Assembly: GCF_000306945.1 (NCBI RefSeq)
Contig: NC_018518.1
Coordinates: 3,906,001-3,970,000 of the forward strand
Length of the DNA: 64,000 nt
Direction of reading: 5' to 3'
Source of the DNA: Bordetella pertussis 18323
GTDB taxonomy: Bacteria > Pseudomonadota > Gammaproteobacteria > Burkholderiales > Burkholderiaceae_B
Below, piece by piece: positions 30,429 through 39,119 of the stretch. The translations under genes were made by a program, and so were the position numbers. The stretch's first letter is position 1. Every line of letters begins with the position of its first letter. Below the pieces are notes generated by a model. The model saw only the letters and a program-made list of their open reading frames with translations. It was not told the DNA's origin and made no database searches.

Positions 30429-32000
30429 ATGCGCCGCACCATGATTGCTATCGCGATCGCCGCTGCTTGCGCCCTGCCGTCGATCGGGCAGGCGAAGACT
30501 TTCCGCTGGGCTTCGCAGGGCGACATTCTCACGTTCGACCCGCATTCGCAAAACGAAGGCATGACGATTGCCGCCAACAGCTATGTGTACGAACCGCTGG
30601 TGGCCTATGACAAGGATTTCAAGGTGGTGCCGGCGCTGGCCACCGAATGGACCCAGGTCTCGCCCACGCTGTATCGCTTCAAGCTGCGCGAGGGCGTGAA
30701 GTTCCACGACGGCGCGCCGTTCACCGCCGAGGATGCGGTGTTCTCGATCCATCGCGCCATGGCGCCCACCTCGAACTACAAGGCGTACATCACGGGCATC
30801 AAGGAAGCGCGCAAGATCGACGACTACACCATCGAGATCGAAACCAGCGCGCCCAACCCGGTGCTGCTGCGGCAGCTGCCCAACGTGTTCATCATGAACA
30901 AGGCCTGGTCGGAGAAGCACAACGTCGCCAAGCCGCAGGACTTCGTCAACAAGGAAGAAACCTTCGCGGCGCGCAACACCAACGGCACCGGCGCCTACAA
31001 GCTGAAGTCGCGCGAGGTGGACGTGCGCACGGTGTTCGTCGAGAACACCGAGTGGTGGAACAAGGACAGGAAGATCGGCAACGTCACGGAAGTGGTCTTC
31101 ACCCCGATCAAGCAGAACGCCACCCGCACCGCCGCGCTGCTGTCCGGCGAGATCGACTTCGTGCTCGATCCGGCCGCGCAGGACCTGGAGCGCCTGCGCC
31201 AGCAGGCCAAGGTGGTGGAGGGCAACGAGTACCGCACCATCTATTTCGGCTTCGACCAGAAGCGCCCGGAGCTGCTGTATTCCAGCGTCAAGGGCAAGAA
31301 CCCGTTCGCCGACGTGCGCGTGCGCGAGGCGCTGTACCGCGCCATCGACGTCGAGGCGATCAAGCGCGCGGTCATGCGCGGCTTGTCGGCGCCGACCGGC
31401 ACCATGATCGCGCCGCAGGTGCATGGCTGGACCGAAGCCCTGCACAAGCGCGTGCCCTACGACCCCGAGAAGGCGCGCGCGCTGCTCAAGGAGGCGGGCT
31501 ATGACGGTACGCTCAGTTTCACGCTGGACTGCCCCAACAACCGCTACATCAACGACGAGGCGATCTGCCAGGCCGTGGTGGGCATGTGGGCCAAGGTGGG
31601 CGTGAAGGCCTCGTTGAACGCCATGCCGCGCGCCACCTATTTCCCCAAGGTGCAGTCGCGCGACACCAGCGCCTTCCTGTTCGGCTGGGGCGTGCCGACC
31701 TTCGACGCCATGTACACGCTGCAGAACCTGGTGCGCACCAAGGGCGAGGGCGCCGACGGCATGTACAACCTGGGCGACTACAGCAACAAGGAAGCCGACG
31801 CGATCATCGACCGCATCAAGACCGAGACCGACCCGGCCAAGCGCGACGCCGACATCGTCCGCGCGCTCGAAATCCATGCCCAGGAGTTCGGCCATATTCC
31901 GCTGCACGACCAGGTCATTCCCTGGGCCATGCGCAAGAACGTGACGGTGATCCATCGGGCCGACAATCGCCTGTCGGCCGACTGGGTGCGTATCGACTGA
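30429..32000 (+). CDS. ABC transporter periplasmic solute-binding protein (DppA/OppA family)
   Basis: A 523-aa SBP_bac_5 protein. Residues 1-22 are a signal peptide (MRRTMIAIAIAAACALPSIG, cleaved near GQA-KTF). Mature motifs are LTFDPHSQNEG, GVKFHDGAPFTAEDAVFS and NGTGAYKL, with RVREALYRAIDVEAIKRAV in the second lobe. It binds a peptide, opine or similar oligomer for an ABC importer. The downstream gene is the first permease; the second permease and ATPases that normally follow are absent, so import by this system is doubtful. Confidence 0.92.
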   Translation: MRRTMIAIAIAAACALPSIGQAKTFRWASQGDILTFDPHSQNEGMTIAANSYVYEPLVAYDKDFKVVPALATEWTQVSPTLYRFKLREGVKFHDGAPFTAEDAVFSIHRAMAPTSNYKAYITGIKEARKIDDYTIEIETSAPNPVLLRQLPNVFIMNKAWSEKHNVAKPQDFVNKEETFAARNTNGTGAYKLKSREVDVRTVFVENTEWWNKDRKIGNVTEVVFTPIKQNATRTAALLSGEIDFVLDPAAQDLERLRQQAKVVEGNEYRTIYFGFDQKRPELLYSSVKGKNPFADVRVREALYRAIDVEAIKRAVMRGLSAPTGTMIAPQVHGWTEALHKRVPYDPEKARALLKEAGYDGTLSFTLDCPNNRYINDEAICQAVVGMWAKVGVKASLNAMPRATYFPKVQSRDTSAFLFGWGVPTFDAMYTLQNLVRTKGEGADGMYNLGDYSNKEADAIIDRIKTETDPAKRDADIVRALEIHAQEFGHIPLHDQVIPWAMRKNVTVIHRADNRLSADWVRID

Positions 32001-32079
32001 GGCCCGCGAGGGACGCTGCGCGCCGGCGTCCCGTCCCGGGTGCGGCGCCTGGCGGCGCCGCACCCCGTATCGAGTTGCC

Positions 32080-33288
32080 ATGCTTGCATTCATTCTGCGC
32101 CGCATCCTGCAGGCCGCGGCGGTCATGCTCACCGTCGCCCTGCTGGCTTTCGTGCTTTTCCAATACGTCGGCGATCCCGTCACCATCATGCTGGGGCAGG
32201 ACGCCACCGACGCCGAGCGGGTCGAGCTGCGCGAGCGCCTCGGCCTGGACGACGCGCCGCCGGTCCAGTTCGCCCGCTTCGTCGGCAACGCCCTGCAGGG
32301 CGATTTCGGCATTTCGCTGCGCCAGAGCGAGAAGGTCTCCAGCCTGATCCAGGCCCGCCTGCCCGCCACGCTGGAGCTGTCGCTGGTGGCGGCGGTTCTC
32401 GCGCTGGTCGTCGGCCTGCCGCTGGGCGTGTACACGGCGCTGCGCCGCCACGGCCTGCTGGCGCAGCTGGTGCTGGCCGGGTCCCTGCTGGGCGTATCCC
32501 TGCCCACCTTCCTGATCGGCATCCTGCTGATCCTGGTGTTCTCGGTGCAGCTGGGCTGGCTGCCCAGCTACGGCCGCGGCGATACCGTCAGCTTCGGCTG
32601 GTGGACCTCGGGGCTGTTCACCGCCACGGGGTGGAAGCACCTGATCCTGCCCTCGATCACGCTGTCGCTGTTCCAGATGACGCTGGTGCTGCGGCTGGTG
32701 CGTTCCGAGATGCTGGAAGTGCTGCGCTCGGACTACATCAAGTTCGCCCGCGCGCGCGGCCTGCGCCAGCGCGCCATCCATTTCGGCCACGCGCTGAAGA
32801 ACACCATGGTGCCCGTCATTACCATCACCGGCCTGCAGCTGGGCGGCATCATCGCGTTCGCCATCGTCACCGAGACCGTATTCCAGTGGCCCGGCATGGG
32901 GCTGCTGTTCATCCAGGCGGTGCAGTTCGCCGACGTGCCCGTGATGGCGGCCTATCTGTGCCTGATCGCGCTGGTGTTCGTGGTGATAAACCTGATCGTC
33001 GATCTGCTGTATTTCGTCGTCGACCCGCGCCTGCGTTCCGGGCTGTCGCGCAACGGATCGGCCGCGCGGCCTGGGCCGGCCGGCTGGCGGGACGGTTGCT
33101 GCATGGCCGCCCGGACAGAAGCCAGACTACCGCAAAATCCGCCCGATGCCTGCCCGCTTAGTGACGGTGTGTATCGCCGTTGTGGCCGGGACCGTCGTCG
33201 TCGGCCCCGTCCTCGTCGTCCTCGTCGTCTTCGTCGTCGTCCGGCGGCAGCTCGTCTTCGCTCAGCGCGAACGGCAGCACATCGGTGA
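32080..33288 (+). pseudogene. Peptide ABC transporter permease (DppB family) with abnormal 3' end
   Basis: Residues 1 to about 320 are a normal DppB-type permease: MLAFILRRILQAAAVMLTVA, the EAA-like loop DYIKFARARGLRQRAIHFGH, and the terminal LIVDLLYFVVDPRLRSG that normally ends the protein. The frame then runs on for 80 low-complexity residues (Arg/Pro/Ala-rich) and overlaps the opposite-strand acidic gene by 131 nt. Permease B genes are normally followed directly by permease C and two ATPase genes; none are here. A deletion just after the last helix is the simplest reading. The core permease could still be made. Confidence 0.6.
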
Positions 33289-33673
33289 GCTGGTCCGACC
33301 AGGCGCATTCGTCGCCGTCCTGGTCCAGCTTGATGAAACGCTCGCCTTCGACGAGCGAAATCTGCACCGCCCACAGATACAGGCAGTCATAGCTTTCCGT
33401 GTCGGAGTCGGGCAGGCCGCCGCGCCCGCCCAGCAGGCGCGCGCCGGCGCCGCCCATCTGGACATGCGGCGCGGCGTCGTCGGTTTCGTCGGCGTCGGTA
33501 TCCAGCGCGACCCCGAACGTGACCCATTCGGTGCCTTCGTCGCCGAGCGCCACTTCGGCCAGCACCGGCTTGCCCAGATAGGCGCTGAGCGCGTCGGCGG
33601 TCTTGGCCAGCATGTCCAGTTCGGCGGGACTGAAATGCGTGAGCGAGGCGGGCGGCTGGGCGGAGGCGGACAT
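33158..33673 (-). CDS. Hypothetical protein with acidic Asp/Glu tail (171 aa)
   Basis: Starts MSASAQPPASLTHFSPAELD. The first 130 residues form a compact globular region (LAKTADALSAYLGKPVLAEV, YDCLYLWAVQISLVEGERFI), and the last 30 residues are almost all Asp/Glu followed by a His-rich end (GHNGDTHRH). I do not know the family. It is convergent with, and overlaps, the run-on end of the permease gene. The acidic tail is coded by GAC/GAG triplets, so the DNA looks repetitive. Confidence 0.6.
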   Translation of the reverse strand: MSASAQPPASLTHFSPAELDMLAKTADALSAYLGKPVLAEVALGDEGTEWVTFGVALDTDADETDDAAPHVQMGGAGARLLGGRGGLPDSDTESYDCLYLWAVQISLVEGERFIKLDQDGDECAWSDQLTDVLPFALSEDELPPDDDEDDEDDEDGADDDGPGHNGDTHRH

Positions 33674-33785
33674 GGTGATTCCTGGTGGGACAACGAAAGG
33701 CAGCCCGTATTGTCGCGCTTTCCGCGGCCGGGCGCATGGCGGCTCTGCGCTAACATCGCGGGGTTTCCCCAATTCCGGATTTTCG

Positions 33786-34703
33786 ATGCGCAGCATCCCT
33801 TCGCCGCCCGGCGCCGCCCAGCCGCAGCCGCGCCACATGGCGTTTCCCCTGCTGGCGACGACGATCTGGTCGGTCAACATGGTGGTAACCAAAATGGCGG
33901 CCGACGTGATCGCGCCAGCCTCCATCGGTTTCTACCGCTGGGTGCTGGCCGGCCTGCTGCTGGCGCCGTTCGCCCTGCCCGGAGTGCTGCGGCAATGGCC
34001 GCAGATCCGGCCCAACCTCGGCAGGTTGGCGGTCCTGGGCGGCCTCGGCATGGCCTTGTACCAGGGCCTGATGTACGTGGCGGCGGGCACGACCACCGCC
34101 ACCAACATGGGCATCATCACCGCCATGGTTCCCTTGCTGACGGTCGTGGTCGGCTCGCTGGTGCTGCGCGAACGGCCGGCGCTCACCGCCATCCTCGGCG
34201 CCGTGGTCTCGCTCGCGGGGCTGGGCATCCTGCTGGGCGAGGGCAATCCGCTGCGCCTGCTGGCGCTGGGCGGCAGCCGCGGCGACGCGCTGATGGGGCT
34301 GGCGGCGCTGGCGTATGCGCTCTACGGCGTGCTGTTGCGCAAGTGGCCGATGTCGGTCGGGCCGTGGCAGTCGCTGTTCGTGCAGGTGCTGTTCGGCATT
34401 GTGTTCCAGTTGCCGGCATTCCTGCTGACGCCGGCCTCGTCCCTGAATGCGCAGAACATCCCGCTGGTCCTGTATGCAGGCATTTTCCCGTCGCTGTTCG
34501 CGCCATTTCTGTGGATGCAGGGGGTGCGCTACCTGGGACCCAACCGGGCCAGCATCTTCCTCAACCTGATGCCGGTCGTCACGGTCGCCATCGCCGCCGC
34601 CTTCCTGGGCGAAACGCCGCACCTGTATCACATTGCCGGCGGCCTGATGGCGCTGGCCGGCGTCAGCCTGGCCCAGTGGCGCCCCGCGCGGCGCCGCGCC
34701 TGA
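33786..34703 (+). CDS. DMT-superfamily permease (EamA family)
   Basis: A 305-aa protein with ten predicted membrane helices in two EamA repeats. Helix segments include [57 protein letters not shown] in the first half and [23 protein letters not shown], seen as [20 protein letters not shown], in the second. EamA proteins export amino acids, nucleosides or other metabolites; the substrate here is unknown. The start ATG is at 33786; a later Met (HMAFPLL) is possible. Confidence 0.88.
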   Translation: MRSIPSPPGAAQPQPRHMAFPLLATTIWSVNMVVTKMAADVIAPASIGFYRWVLAGLLLAPFALPGVLRQWPQIRPNLGRLAVLGGLGMALYQGLMYVAAGTTTATNMGIITAMVPLLTVVVGSLVLRERPALTAILGAVVSLAGLGILLGEGNPLRLLALGGSRGDALMGLAALAYALYGVLLRKWPMSVGPWQSLFVQVLFGIVFQLPAFLLTPASSLNAQNIPLVLYAGIFPSLFAPFLWMQGVRYLGPNRASIFLNLMPVVTVAIAAAFLGETPHLYHIAGGLMALAGVSLAQWRPARRRA

Positions 34704-34797
34704 GGCCGTTGCGGCCGGCCTGCGGTGGGCCGGCGGGTTCCGGCCTACAATCAGGGCTTGTTCCGGTATATCACTGTCTTTTTCCGACCCTGAGTCC

Positions 34798-36418
34798 ATG
34801 GCCCAATACGTCTACACGATGAACCGTGTCGGCAAGATCGTGCCGCCCAAGCGGCAGATCCTGCGCGACATCTCCCTTTCCTTTTTTCCTGGCGCCAAGA
34901 TCGGCGTGCTGGGCCTGAACGGCTCGGGGAAATCCACGCTGCTCAAGATCATGGCCGGCGTGGACAAGGAAATCGAAGGCGAAGCCATCCCCATGCCGGG
35001 GCTGAACATCGGCTACCTGCCGCAGGAGCCCGAACTCAACCCCGAACATACGGTGCGCCAGTCGGTGGAAGAGGGCCTGGGCGCCGTCTTCAACGCCAAG
35101 CAGCGCCTTGACGAGGTCTACGCCGCCTACGCCGAGCCGGATGCGGATTTCGATGCCCTGGCGGCCGAGCAGGCCGAGCTGGAGGCCGTCATCGCCGCCG
35201 CCGCGTCCAGCGGCGCCGACGATATCGAGCACCAGATGGAAATCGCCGCCGACGCCCTGCGCCTGCCGCCCTGGGACGCGATGGTGGTCAAGCTGTCGGG
35301 GGGGCGAAAAACGCCGCGTGGCGCTGTGCCGCCTGCTGCTGTCCAAGCCCGATATGCTGCTGCTGGACGAGCCCACCAACCACCTCGACGCGGAAAGCGT
35401 GGAGTGGCTGGAGCAGTTCCTGCACAAGTTCCCTGGCACCGTGGTGGCCGTGACCCACGACCGCTACTTCCTCGACAACGCGGCGGAGTGGATCCTCGAA
35501 CTGGACCGCGGCTACGGCATCCCCTGGAAAGGCAACTACAGTTCCTGGCTGGAGCAGAAGGAAGACCGCCTCAAGCAGGAAGAGGCCACCGAGTCCGCGC
35601 GCCAGAAGACCATCAAGAAGGAACTGGAGTGGGTGCGCCAGAACCCCAAGGGCCGCCAGGCCAAGGCCAAGGCGCGTATCGCCCGCTTCGAGGAGCTGTC
35701 CTCGTACGAATACCAGAAGCGCAACGAAACCCAGGAAATCTTCATTCCGGTGGGCGACCGCCTGCTGATCGACGACCTCAGCTTCAAGGTGCCGGCCGGC
35801 GCCATCGTCGGCATCATCGGCCCCAACGGCGCGGGCAAGTCCACGCTGTTTCGCATGCTGGCCGGCCGCGAGCAGCCCGATTCGGGCGAAGTGAAGCTGG
35901 GCCAGACGGTCAAGCTGGCCTACGTGGACCAGTCGCGCGATTCGCTCGAGGGCAACAAGACTGTGTTCGACGCGGTGGCCGACGGCGCCGACCTGCTGAC
36001 CGTGGGCAAGTTCGAAATGCCCTCGCGCGCCTACCTGGGCCGCTTCAACTTCAAGGGCGGCGACCAGAACAAGATCGTCGGGCAATTGTCCGGCGGCGAG
36101 CGCGGCCGCCTGCACCTGGCCAAGACCCTCATCGCCGGCGGCAACGTGCTGCTGCTGGACGAACCGTCCAACGACCTGGACGTCGAAACGCTGCGCGCGC
36201 TGGAAGACGCGCTGCTCGAGTTCCCGGGCAGCGTCATGGTGATCAGCCACGATCGCTGGTTCCTGGACCGGATCGCCACCCACATCCTGGCGTTCGAGGG
36301 CGATTCGCAAGTGGTGTTCTTCGACGGCAACTACCAGGAGTACGAAGCCGACAAGAAGCACCGCCTGGGCGAGGAGGGCGCCAAGCCCAAGCGCCTGCGC
36401 TACAAGGCCCTCAAGTAA
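34798..36418 (+). pseudogene. ettA: Energy-dependent translational throttle EttA, frameshifted at a poly-G run
   Basis: The first frame gives a perfect EttA start ([20 protein letters not shown]) and the first Walker A ([13 protein letters not shown]). At 35297-35303 a run of 7 G in CTGTCGGGGGGGCGAAA shifts the frame; 6 G would give [20 protein letters not shown], the first ABC signature. The second frame carries the rest: [17 protein letters not shown], the arm domain, [26 protein letters not shown] and the C terminus at 36418. Full length would be about 555 aa, as in EttA. EttA gates ribosomes entering elongation according to ATP level. The shift destroys the first signature, so it is either inactive or a sequencing or slippage state. 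Confidence 0.88.
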
Positions 36419-36438
36419 GGCCGCAACCGGAGGTCCGC

Positions 36439-36978
36439 ATGTCCGCACTGCTGCAAGCCAACCAGGCCACGCTGCTCATCGTGGACATGCAGGGCCGCCT
36501 CATGCCCGCCATCCACGACGGCCAGGCCGTGCTGGCCGCCGCGCACAAGCCGGCGCAGGCGGCCCGCCTGCTGGATGTCCCCGTGGTGGCCACCGAACAC
36601 CATGCGCGCATGCTGGGCGTCACGGTGGCGCCGCTGGACACGCAGATCCAGGCCCGTTTCCCCAAGATGCATTTCTCGGCCACGCGCGAGCCCGGTTTCA
36701 CCGCCTGGCTGCCGCCGGCCCGCAAGACCATACTCGTGGCCGGCTGCGAAGCGCACATCTGCGTGCTGCAAACCGTGCTGGGCCTGCTCGAGGAAGGCTA
36801 CCGCGCCTTGCTGGTCTCGGATGCCGCCGGCTCGCGCAAGCCGGCCGATCACCATGCGGCCTTGCGCCGCGCGCGCGGCGCCGGCGCCGAAATCGTCACC
36901 ACCGAGATGGCGATTTTCGAATGGATGGAAACTTGCGAACATCCCAAGTTTCGCGACGTGTTACGTTTGGTCAAATGA
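36439..36978 (+). CDS. Isochorismatase-like cysteine hydrolase (YcaC-like)
   Basis: A 179-aa protein with the isochorismatase fold: [16 protein letters not shown] (catalytic Asp), [12 protein letters not shown], and [20 protein letters not shown] (cis-peptide and catalytic Cys). Catalytic Lys is probably in RFPKMHFSA. The closest recognised type is the YcaC/nicotinamidase-like hydrolases of unknown substrate. ATG 36439 follows GGAGG, 18 nt after ettA, so it may be co-transcribed. Confidence 0.88.
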   Translation: MSALLQANQATLLIVDMQGRLMPAIHDGQAVLAAAHKPAQAARLLDVPVVATEHHARMLGVTVAPLDTQIQARFPKMHFSATREPGFTAWLPPARKTILVAGCEAHICVLQTVLGLLEEGYRALLVSDAAGSRKPADHHAALRRARGAGAEIVTTEMAIFEWMETCEHPKFRDVLRLVK

Positions 36979-37175
36979 ACGCGCGTTCCGGCAACAACCT
37001 GCCTGCATCCGGGCGGGATTGCCTACCCATTGACACAATTCCTGGGCAAACCTAACAGCATCCGGTGCAGTATTTTGCGATTCTGTAGGCTCTAAGTTTC
37101 ATGGGACGCGCTTTGTGCGTGTTGCGCTCGCTTCGCTGCTGGTGCGCTATCCCGGCACAAGAATAGGAGCTTGTT

Positions 37176-37397
37176 ATGAAGATCGGTACCCTCTCCAAAG
37201 CCTGCATGGCCGCCTTGCTGGCCGTTTCCATGGCCGGCTGCTCGTCCTGGGACAGCATGAGCCGCCGCCAGAAGAGCACCGTGGGCGGTGCCGCACTGGG
37301 TGGCGTGGCGGGCGCCGTGATCACCAACGGCGGCATTCTCGGCACGGTCGGCAGCGCCGCCATCGGTGGCGTGATCGGCGACCAGGTCGGCAAGTAG
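37176..37397 (+). CDS. OsmB-like small lipoprotein with glycine zipper
   Basis: A 73-aa protein. Signal peptide with lipobox VSMAGC (acylated Cys at residue 22), then SSWDSMSRRQKSTVGGAALG and a glycine-zipper hairpin GGVAGAVITNGGILGTVGSAAIGGVIG. It has no Asp at position +2 (Ser-Ser), so it is probably sorted to the outer membrane. Similar small proteins are induced by osmotic or envelope stress. GAATAGGAGC provides the ribosome-binding site. The 197-nt gap before it probably holds its own promoter (TTGACA at about 37030). A terminator follows. Confidence 0.8.
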   Translation: MKIGTLSKACMAALLAVSMAGCSSWDSMSRRQKSTVGGAALGGVAGAVITNGGILGTVGSAAIGGVIGDQVGK

Positions 37398-37434
37398 ATC
37401 CGCGCCCCGCGCCTCAACTCCGCGCCTCAACGAG

Positions 37435-37458
37435 AAACCCGGCTTCGGCCGGGTTTTT
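37435..37458 (+). terminator. Rho-independent terminator after the lipoprotein gene
   Basis: AAACCCGGC, TTC, GGCCGGGTTTTT: strong GC stem with a T tract. Confidence 0.9.
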
Positions 37459-37505
37459 CGTGGCTGCCGAGGCGCCGTCGGGGGAGGCGGCCGGCATGGG
37501 TTCAG

Positions 37506-37548
37506 CGGGTGGCTGTCCCGCGTGCGGGAGCAAGATTCAGCGGGAGCC
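37506..37548. repeat. REP-like repeat half left of IS1663 copy B
   Basis: A degenerate unit (GGGTGGCTGTCCCGCGTGCGGGAGC, here GGGTGGCTGTCCC then GTGCGGGAGC) followed by AAGATTCAGCGGGAGCC, which ends at the left boundary of the element. AAGATTCAGCGGG recurs twice on the other side of the element with a 36-nt period. Confidence 0.65.
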
Positions 37549-37559
37549 TTGTATCTTTC

Positions 37560-37718
37560 CTCCGGTGGTGATTAGCTATCACCACCGCGCGCCGATGACC
37601 GCGAGTTGGTGCCCAAAGCGAGGACTTTGTGGGACAGATAGCGGCTCGGCAGCGCACTGCTGGGCCGGCGAGACACTGGACGGTATCGTAGGGCGAGGAC
37701 CCTGTATGTACAAGGCAA
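37560..37718 (+). ncRNA. Predicted bridge RNA, IS1663 copy B
   Basis: Left-end non-coding segment with four guide-like stretches: GGTGCC (37608-37613) equals the left target half; GGGACAG (37631-37637) is the reverse complement of CTGTCCC, the core plus right target half; ACGGTATC (37680-37687) equals the right end of the element; TACAAG (37709-37714) is the reverse complement of CTTGTA, the core plus left end. An upstream hairpin (GGTGGTGATTAGC with GCTATCACCACC) fits the 5' stem-loop of known bridge RNAs. All is inferred from sequence. Confidence 0.62.
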
Positions 37719-38744
37719 GTGGGCGCAGTGGCTGACAGCAGTTTGTTATCTGCAGGAGGCCAAGTCCATGTTTTCATAGGTATTGATGTATCAAAGGCCA
37801 AGCTGGATTGCACGTTGCTGACGGCTGAGGCTGACAAGCGTAAGACCAAGGTGGTGGTCAACACCGCCGCGGGCGTACAAGCCCTGCTGGCGTGGTGCGC
37901 CAAACACGGCGCACAGCCGGCGCAGTTGCACGCCATCCTGGAGCCTACGGGTCTGTATCACGAGCAAGCGGCCACGGCGCTGCCCCAGGTCCGGGTCTCT
38001 TTGGTCAATCCCGCCCAGGCCCGGGACTTTGCCAAGGCCTTGGCGCTGCGCTCCAAAAATGATGCGCTCGACAGCTACGTGCTGGCTCGCTATGGACAGA
38101 CGCTGAGCCCGGCGCTGTGGCACCCGGCGCCCTTGCATGCGCGTCAACTGCGCGCCTTGTTGACGCGACGCGAGGCGCTGAGCAAGGATCTGTTGCGTGA
38201 GCTCAATCGCAAAGAGAAGAGCCAGTTCAGCCCCTCGGCGCCCTTGGTCGATGGTTCCATCGACAAGGCCATCGCGTTCTTGCGCGAACAGATCAAACAA
38301 ATCGAGCGGGCGATCGATCAGCACATCGACAACCACCCCGACCTCAAGCAAGACTGCGAGCTGCTGAACTCCATCCCCGCCATCGGGCCTCAGGCCGGCA
38401 ACGCCATCCTGGCCGTCATGCACAATCGGCATATCGACTCCGCCCAGAGCCTGGCCGCCTATCTCGGGGTGGTCCCTGTGCAGCGCCAATCCGGCAGCAG
38501 TCTGAACAGCTGCGCACGCCTGTCCAAAGCCGGCCCCTCCCAGGTGCGCGCCACGTTATACATGGCGGCCCTGGTTGGGACCCGCCACAACCCCCACATC
38601 CGCGCCCTTTACCAGCGCCTGCTCAAAGCAGGAAAAAGCAAAAAGGCCGCGCTGGGCGCGGCCATGAGAAAACTGGTGCATCTGTGCTTCGGGGTCCTCA
38701 AAAACCGCATCCCCTACCAGCCCAATTACGCCATGAACGGTTGA
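37719..38744 (+). CDS. IS110-family transposase (IS1663 copy B)
   Basis: 341-aa frame opened by GTG 37719, with DEDD residues in GIDVSKAKLD, LEPTGLYHE and KNDALDSYVLA, and the catalytic serine in RQSGSSLNS. It differs from copy A by Arg for His (DKRKTK) and Leu for Gln (MRKLVH). The strong AGGAGG at 37754-37759 is followed by an out-of-frame ATG at 37768, so the real initiation point is uncertain; the conserved part begins at FIGIDVSKA. Confidence 0.93.
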   Translation: MGAVADSSLLSAGGQVHVFIGIDVSKAKLDCTLLTAEADKRKTKVVVNTAAGVQALLAWCAKHGAQPAQLHAILEPTGLYHEQAATALPQVRVSLVNPAQARDFAKALALRSKNDALDSYVLARYGQTLSPALWHPAPLHARQLRALLTRREALSKDLLRELNRKEKSQFSPSAPLVDGSIDKAIAFLREQIKQIERAIDQHIDNHPDLKQDCELLNSIPAIGPQAGNAILAVMHNRHIDSAQSLAAYLGVVPVQRQSGSSLNSCARLSKAGPSQVRATLYMAALVGTRHNPHIRALYQRLLKAGKSKKAALGAAMRKLVHLCFGVLKNRIPYQPNYAMNG

Positions 38745-38760
38745 CTGCCAAGACGGTATC

Positions 38761-38858
38761 TGTCCCCCGTGCGGGGACCAAGATTCAGCGGGCGGCTGTC
38801 CCGTGTGCGGGGACCAAGATTCAGCGGGTGCCTGTCCCCCGTGCGGGGACAGGCACCC
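38761..38858. repeat. 36-nt direct repeats ending in an intact REP-like palindrome
   Basis: Units start at 38761, 38797 and 38833: TGTCCC(C/G)(C/T)GTGCGGGGACC, then AAGATTCAGCGGG, then (C/T)G(G/C)C. The last unit closes as GGGTGCCTGTCCCCC, GTGC, GGGGACAGGCACCC, a full palindrome. It lies between IS1663 copy B and the minE stop and may terminate minCDE transcripts. Confidence 0.8.
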
Positions 38859-38864
38859 GAGTAT

Positions 38865-39116
38865 TCAGTTTTGCGGCATTTCGATCTTGACCTCGAGCAC
38901 TTCCAGGGTGTCCTGGCGTTCGAGGTGGACCTTGATGTCTTCGGGGTCGATCTTGACGTATTTCGAAATGACGGCAACCAGCTCCTGCTGCAGTTGCGGC
39001 AGGTAGTCCGGCGAGTCGCCGCGGCCGCGCTCGTGGGCCAGGATGATCTGAAGACGTTCTTTGGCGACGCTGGCCGAGGACTTCTTCTGACCGAGCAGAA
39101 ACGACAGGAAGGACAT
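38865..39116 (-). CDS. minE: Cell division topological specificity factor MinE
   Basis: An 83-aa protein: [20 protein letters not shown] (membrane-targeting N terminus), [11 protein letters not shown] (MinD-contact helix) and [20 protein letters not shown] (dimer domain). MinE stimulates MinD ATPase and drives pole-to-pole oscillation, restricting MinC to the poles. It is the last gene of minC-minD-minE, 3 nt after minD. Confidence 0.97.
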
Positions 39117-39119
39117 TGC

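Larger units (their letters stand above)
37549..38760 (+). mobile_element. IS1663-type IS110-family element, copy B (1,212 bp)
   Basis: Junctions are GGGAGCC|TTGTATC (37548/37549) and GACGGTATC|TGTCCCC (38760/38761). Excision restores ...GCC-TGTCCCC, as at copy A. It lies within a run of 36-nt repeats that contain the REP-like palindrome. Orientation is opposite to copy A, so the two bound an invertible 17.5-kb block. Non-coding left end 37549-37718, transposase 37719-38744, right end 16 nt. Confidence 0.92.

Noticed and set aside
33181..33240. GTC/GTCGTC-rich tract that looks like a variable triplet repeat
   Set aside because: It codes the Asp/Glu-rich tail of the acidic protein, and the units are irregular (GAC, GAG and GAA mixed).
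37506..38858. Possible CRISPR array made of the 36-nt repeats
   Set aside because: Repeats are adjacent without unique spacers, are palindromic, and no cas genes are present.
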